A stretch of DNA of 64,000 nt, from positions 10,025 through 74,024 of the forward strand of contig NW_019775456.1 of NCBI RefSeq assembly GCF_001039355.2, read 5' to 3'. This DNA is from Lingula anatina (Eukaryota; Brachiopoda; Lingulata; Lingulida; Lingulidae). Below the pieces are notes generated by a model. It did not search any database. It saw only the letters and a list, made by a program, of their open reading frames with translations, and was not told where the DNA came from. The position numbers and the translations under genes were made by a program. Shown here in pieces: positions 61,535 through 64,000 of the stretch (position 1 is the stretch's first letter; every line of letters begins with the position of its first letter).

Positions 61535-61943
61535 CTGCGACAATTTATATGTTGATAAACCCTCGGTCATTTTTGCTAAACCTCATGTACATAATTACAG
61601 TATGTTATTTAAGACGCAGCAGTAATGTGTCATTTTTTGGATAAGAAACGAGCAAATTTTCCCCACTGATGTTGGAAAAATGGTGACAAAGGTATCTTAA
61701 CTGATTCCCGTCTGTTGAAGGCCCAATGAAGCCAAATTGAAAAGAAAATCCCCAGACATCCTCCCGTGACAGTGTAATATGGCCGCCATTGAATGGGGTG
61801 GGTCACCTAACTATACTTGACTTGGTAACCAAATGTACAAGGAACATATTTTAGTACACTGTANTTTATTTTTTTTTTTTTTTTTTTTTTTTTTTACCAC
61901 AATAAGAAACCCATTATATAGGGAAAAAACAGTCTCGGCTTAC

Positions 61944-62629
61944 CATAGTTTTGGATACTTTCAATCAGTACAATCCCACATCTAAAGGTGACATAATTGT
62001 CATTTGTGTTAGCTAGCCGGAAATTCACGCAAAGATCATGAAGCCTATTTCCTAGAAATAACAATGAAAGTCACATTGTTAATACCAGTTGTTTAAAAAA
62101 ATCATCTTGAAATCATGTCACATGTACGGTTTTATATAACATACCAGTACATACAGTTTTACACCTTATATAGCAAAAAAAATTATGATATGTAAAACCG
62201 GATTTAAGTAATGCTTGTTGTTTTTGTATCAATTCTGTAATTGAGATGAAAACTGTCAAACTTTATTGCCAACGGTAATAACAGAAAAAAATATGGGGAT
62301 ATGAATCTACTGTGTGCGGTTTTATATATGGGCCTGCAACAGAATCCGTTATCATATAAAAGCTATTTTTGTCATGTTATATCCGAATTTTACAATAGGA
62401 TACTAACCTCTGTAGTGTTGGAATGAACCCGGTGATCCACCAATTGTTGTACAACACGGCTTTTGGGTGCAGTTTTCATATACTTCTGGAAGTTGGCCAC
62501 AGTCATCACCACGGCAATCTGGGACGGGATATATACACTCCTTGGTACGTGACCGATTCACCGTTCCTGGCAGTCCACAGGCAGCAGTGCAAGAAGACCA
62601 CGGTAACCAATTACTCAGATAACCATCCA
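61944..62629 (-). CDS. Duplicate copies of TSP1-gene exons
   Basis: Exons at 62408-62629 (TSP1 repeat) and 61944-62051 (short module) have intact splice sites and frames. They are most likely the second allele of 59866-60087 and 59413-59520. A true tandem duplication cannot be excluded, since both exons are symmetric phase 1. Confidence 0.65.
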
Positions 62630-62647
62630 CTGGAACATAAGCATTAA

Positions 62648-63674
62648 CCCTCAAGAGACCAAGCTATTTTACTGACTGAAATGACCAAGTGGGGTCATCT
62701 ATGACCCCATTGTGCTCTGTACAGGGATCCTTATTATAAAAGGCTGTGGAGGGTTTATCACACCTGTACTACTCCCAGGATTTAAGACAAGTATTTTATA
62801 ATGATCTAATGTAATAAGTATTTGGTAATAATACTTTTATTGCATGAAATAACCAAGCACAGATTTTAAGAACATTACACCGGTATTTAGACAGTCCTTG
62901 TTAGTTTCCACAATATTTCTCTTTTTATTTGCCACACTAAATGAAAAAAAGTACATTACGAAATTAATTTGAGTAAAAATATTTTGACTCATGTTGAGAA
63001 AGCATCCTGCTAACTTCAATAAGAATAATTAGCTGACTTGCTGAGTAGGGAATACCCTAATGCTGGCAAGGAAGTAATACTACTCAGAATACATTCAATC
63101 AACCTACATGTATGTTACTATCACATCTGTGTATGAAACAGAATCCACACAAACAATTTGTTAATATATGTATAATATATGATATCGACAGAATTCTTTA
63201 GATTTCCGAAATACCCGAAAATTGTAACCGTCAAAATGAGAGACCCAGTTATGAGAACAAGTTCCAACAAAGCTACTGAAATTAGATTTAGTGATGCACT
63301 ATTAGTGACACTTCAAGCACAATCTTCACAAACCACTTATTTGTGCCTATGTTTTGGGCACACTGGCTGTTTGCATGAAGCACATGCATGTGGCATTTTC
63401 CTGTCAGTGTTGCGTGGGTAAAAAATTTGAATAAAATTTAAAAACTAATATTTAAAAACTAATGCTTCTCTTTGGGGTCATAAATGACCCCACAAGAGTT
63501 TGTAATGTATACGCCACAATAATTGGTTGATCCCTACAAAAAACTGTGAAAGTGTGTAGGATTAGTAGACTGACAAATTCATGCAAGGAAAGAAAATTCG
63601 AATAAAAAATAAGGAAATGGCACATTAAATCATATGGCTGGGGTCGTAAATGACCCCACTCGGTCACTTGAGGG
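62648..63674. mobile_element. piggyBac-like non-autonomous element, 1,027 bp
   Basis: Flanked by TTAA on both sides (62644-62647 and 63675-63678). The termini are CCCTCAAGAGACC and GGTCACTTGAGGG. Copy A of the duplication has a single TTAA at the same spot, which is the empty site. Subterminal palindromes of TGGGGTCAT-x-ATGACCCCA type occur at about 62692-62706, 63474-63494 and 63640-63660. A remnant of a transposase tail lies inside on the minus strand. Confidence 0.85.
63313..63425 (-). pseudogene. Remnant of a piggyBac transposase C-terminal Cys-rich domain
   Basis: The minus-strand frame reads HACASCKQPVCPKHRHK, then TAA, then VVCEDCA and a stop. The C-x2-C-x4-C-x2-H and C-x2-C spacing resembles the zinc-binding Cys-rich domain at the end of piggyBac-family transposases. 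The catalytic DDE part is absent, so the element depends on transposase supplied elsewhere. Confidence 0.55.
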
Positions 63675-64000
63675 TTAAAATGTCATCGCCGCCCTCAAAA
63701 GGGATATAAGGTTCCCATTAGTAGGTCCCCAATATTGCCTTATCGCCTGTTCATGATGACGTAAGATTGTTTGTTTGTTCGAAACATAACGCAAAACTTT
63801 TTGGACGAACCTTGATGATATTTGCAGGATAGGCCACATATGGACGAAAGAACAGATGAGTAGATTATTTTGGGGGTGATATGGATAAAAACCAAAACGG
63901 GCTCTGCGTCGAAGCTTCACATGTTATAATATTCACACCTTAATATAATTGAATTGTTTACGTCATGCACATTGTTGGGAAGTTACAACCTGGTCTCTTG

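Larger units (their letters stand above)
61897..64000 (-). repeat. Duplication of the TSP1 exon region, copy B (copy A is 59364-60424)
   Basis: It begins after the single N at 61864 and a T-run. It matches 59364-60424 to the end of the window, apart from a 1,027-bp insertion. It repeats the exons 59413-59520 (here 61944-62051) and 59866-60087 (here 62408-62629). Amino-acid differences are G to C in DLGVNF, N to S in GYLNNW and T to A in CTATC. Confidence 0.88.

Overview
This window is animal nuclear DNA, most likely from a marine invertebrate. Genes are split into many short exons with GT-AG introns. The DNA is AT-rich, full of microsatellites, and carries LINE, Tc1/mariner, piggyBac-like and many short inverted-repeat elements. 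The protein families and the AT-rich, highly heterozygous character fit a mollusc or another lophotrochozoan best, but the species cannot be fixed from sequence alone. The assembly is a draft. It has one 383-base gap and six isolated single-N joins, and four or five of those joins sit at direct duplications that look like unmerged haplotypes.

Layout. (1) 313-5580, plus strand: a complete 8-exon SLC43-family membrane transporter of 576 aa. (2) About 5.7-13.2 kb: no gene; a mosaic of duplicated blocks and non-autonomous DNA elements. (3) About 13.3-16.1 kb, minus strand: isolated candidate exons of secreted proteins (a signal peptide exon, a furin-site exon, an EGF-like exon). (4) 16.1-20.5 kb: gene-poor, with the gap. 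(5) 20512-48657, minus strand: one large gene of at least 20 exons. Its product (about 2,170 aa or more) has a helical N-terminal region, a catalytically intact RNB (RNase II/R) exoribonuclease domain and a C-terminal UPF1-like SF1 helicase, as in HELZ2-like proteins. It carries one in-frame TAG in its largest exon. Its introns hold a LINE and a Tc1-like element. (6) 53668-56994, minus strand: a 2-exon type II membrane protein. It fuses a DXD-type glycosyltransferase domain (with an altered DXD), a polysaccharide pyruvyltransferase domain and a second DXD glycosyltransferase domain of the alpha-1,4-galactosyltransferase/Gb3-synthase type. The last two domains are separated by a one-base frameshift in a run of nine A. 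(7) 58524-61066 and beyond, minus strand: the 3' end of a secreted protein with thrombospondin type 1 repeats. Part of it is duplicated at 61.9-64 kb, where one copy carries a piggyBac-like insertion and the other is the empty site.

The genes are not an operon and show no obvious common pathway. The most novel item is the glycosyltransferase-pyruvyltransferase-glycosyltransferase fusion, which could build and cap a pyruvylated glycan in the Golgi. The RNB-helicase protein belongs to a family linked to RNA turnover and, in vertebrates, interferon responses.
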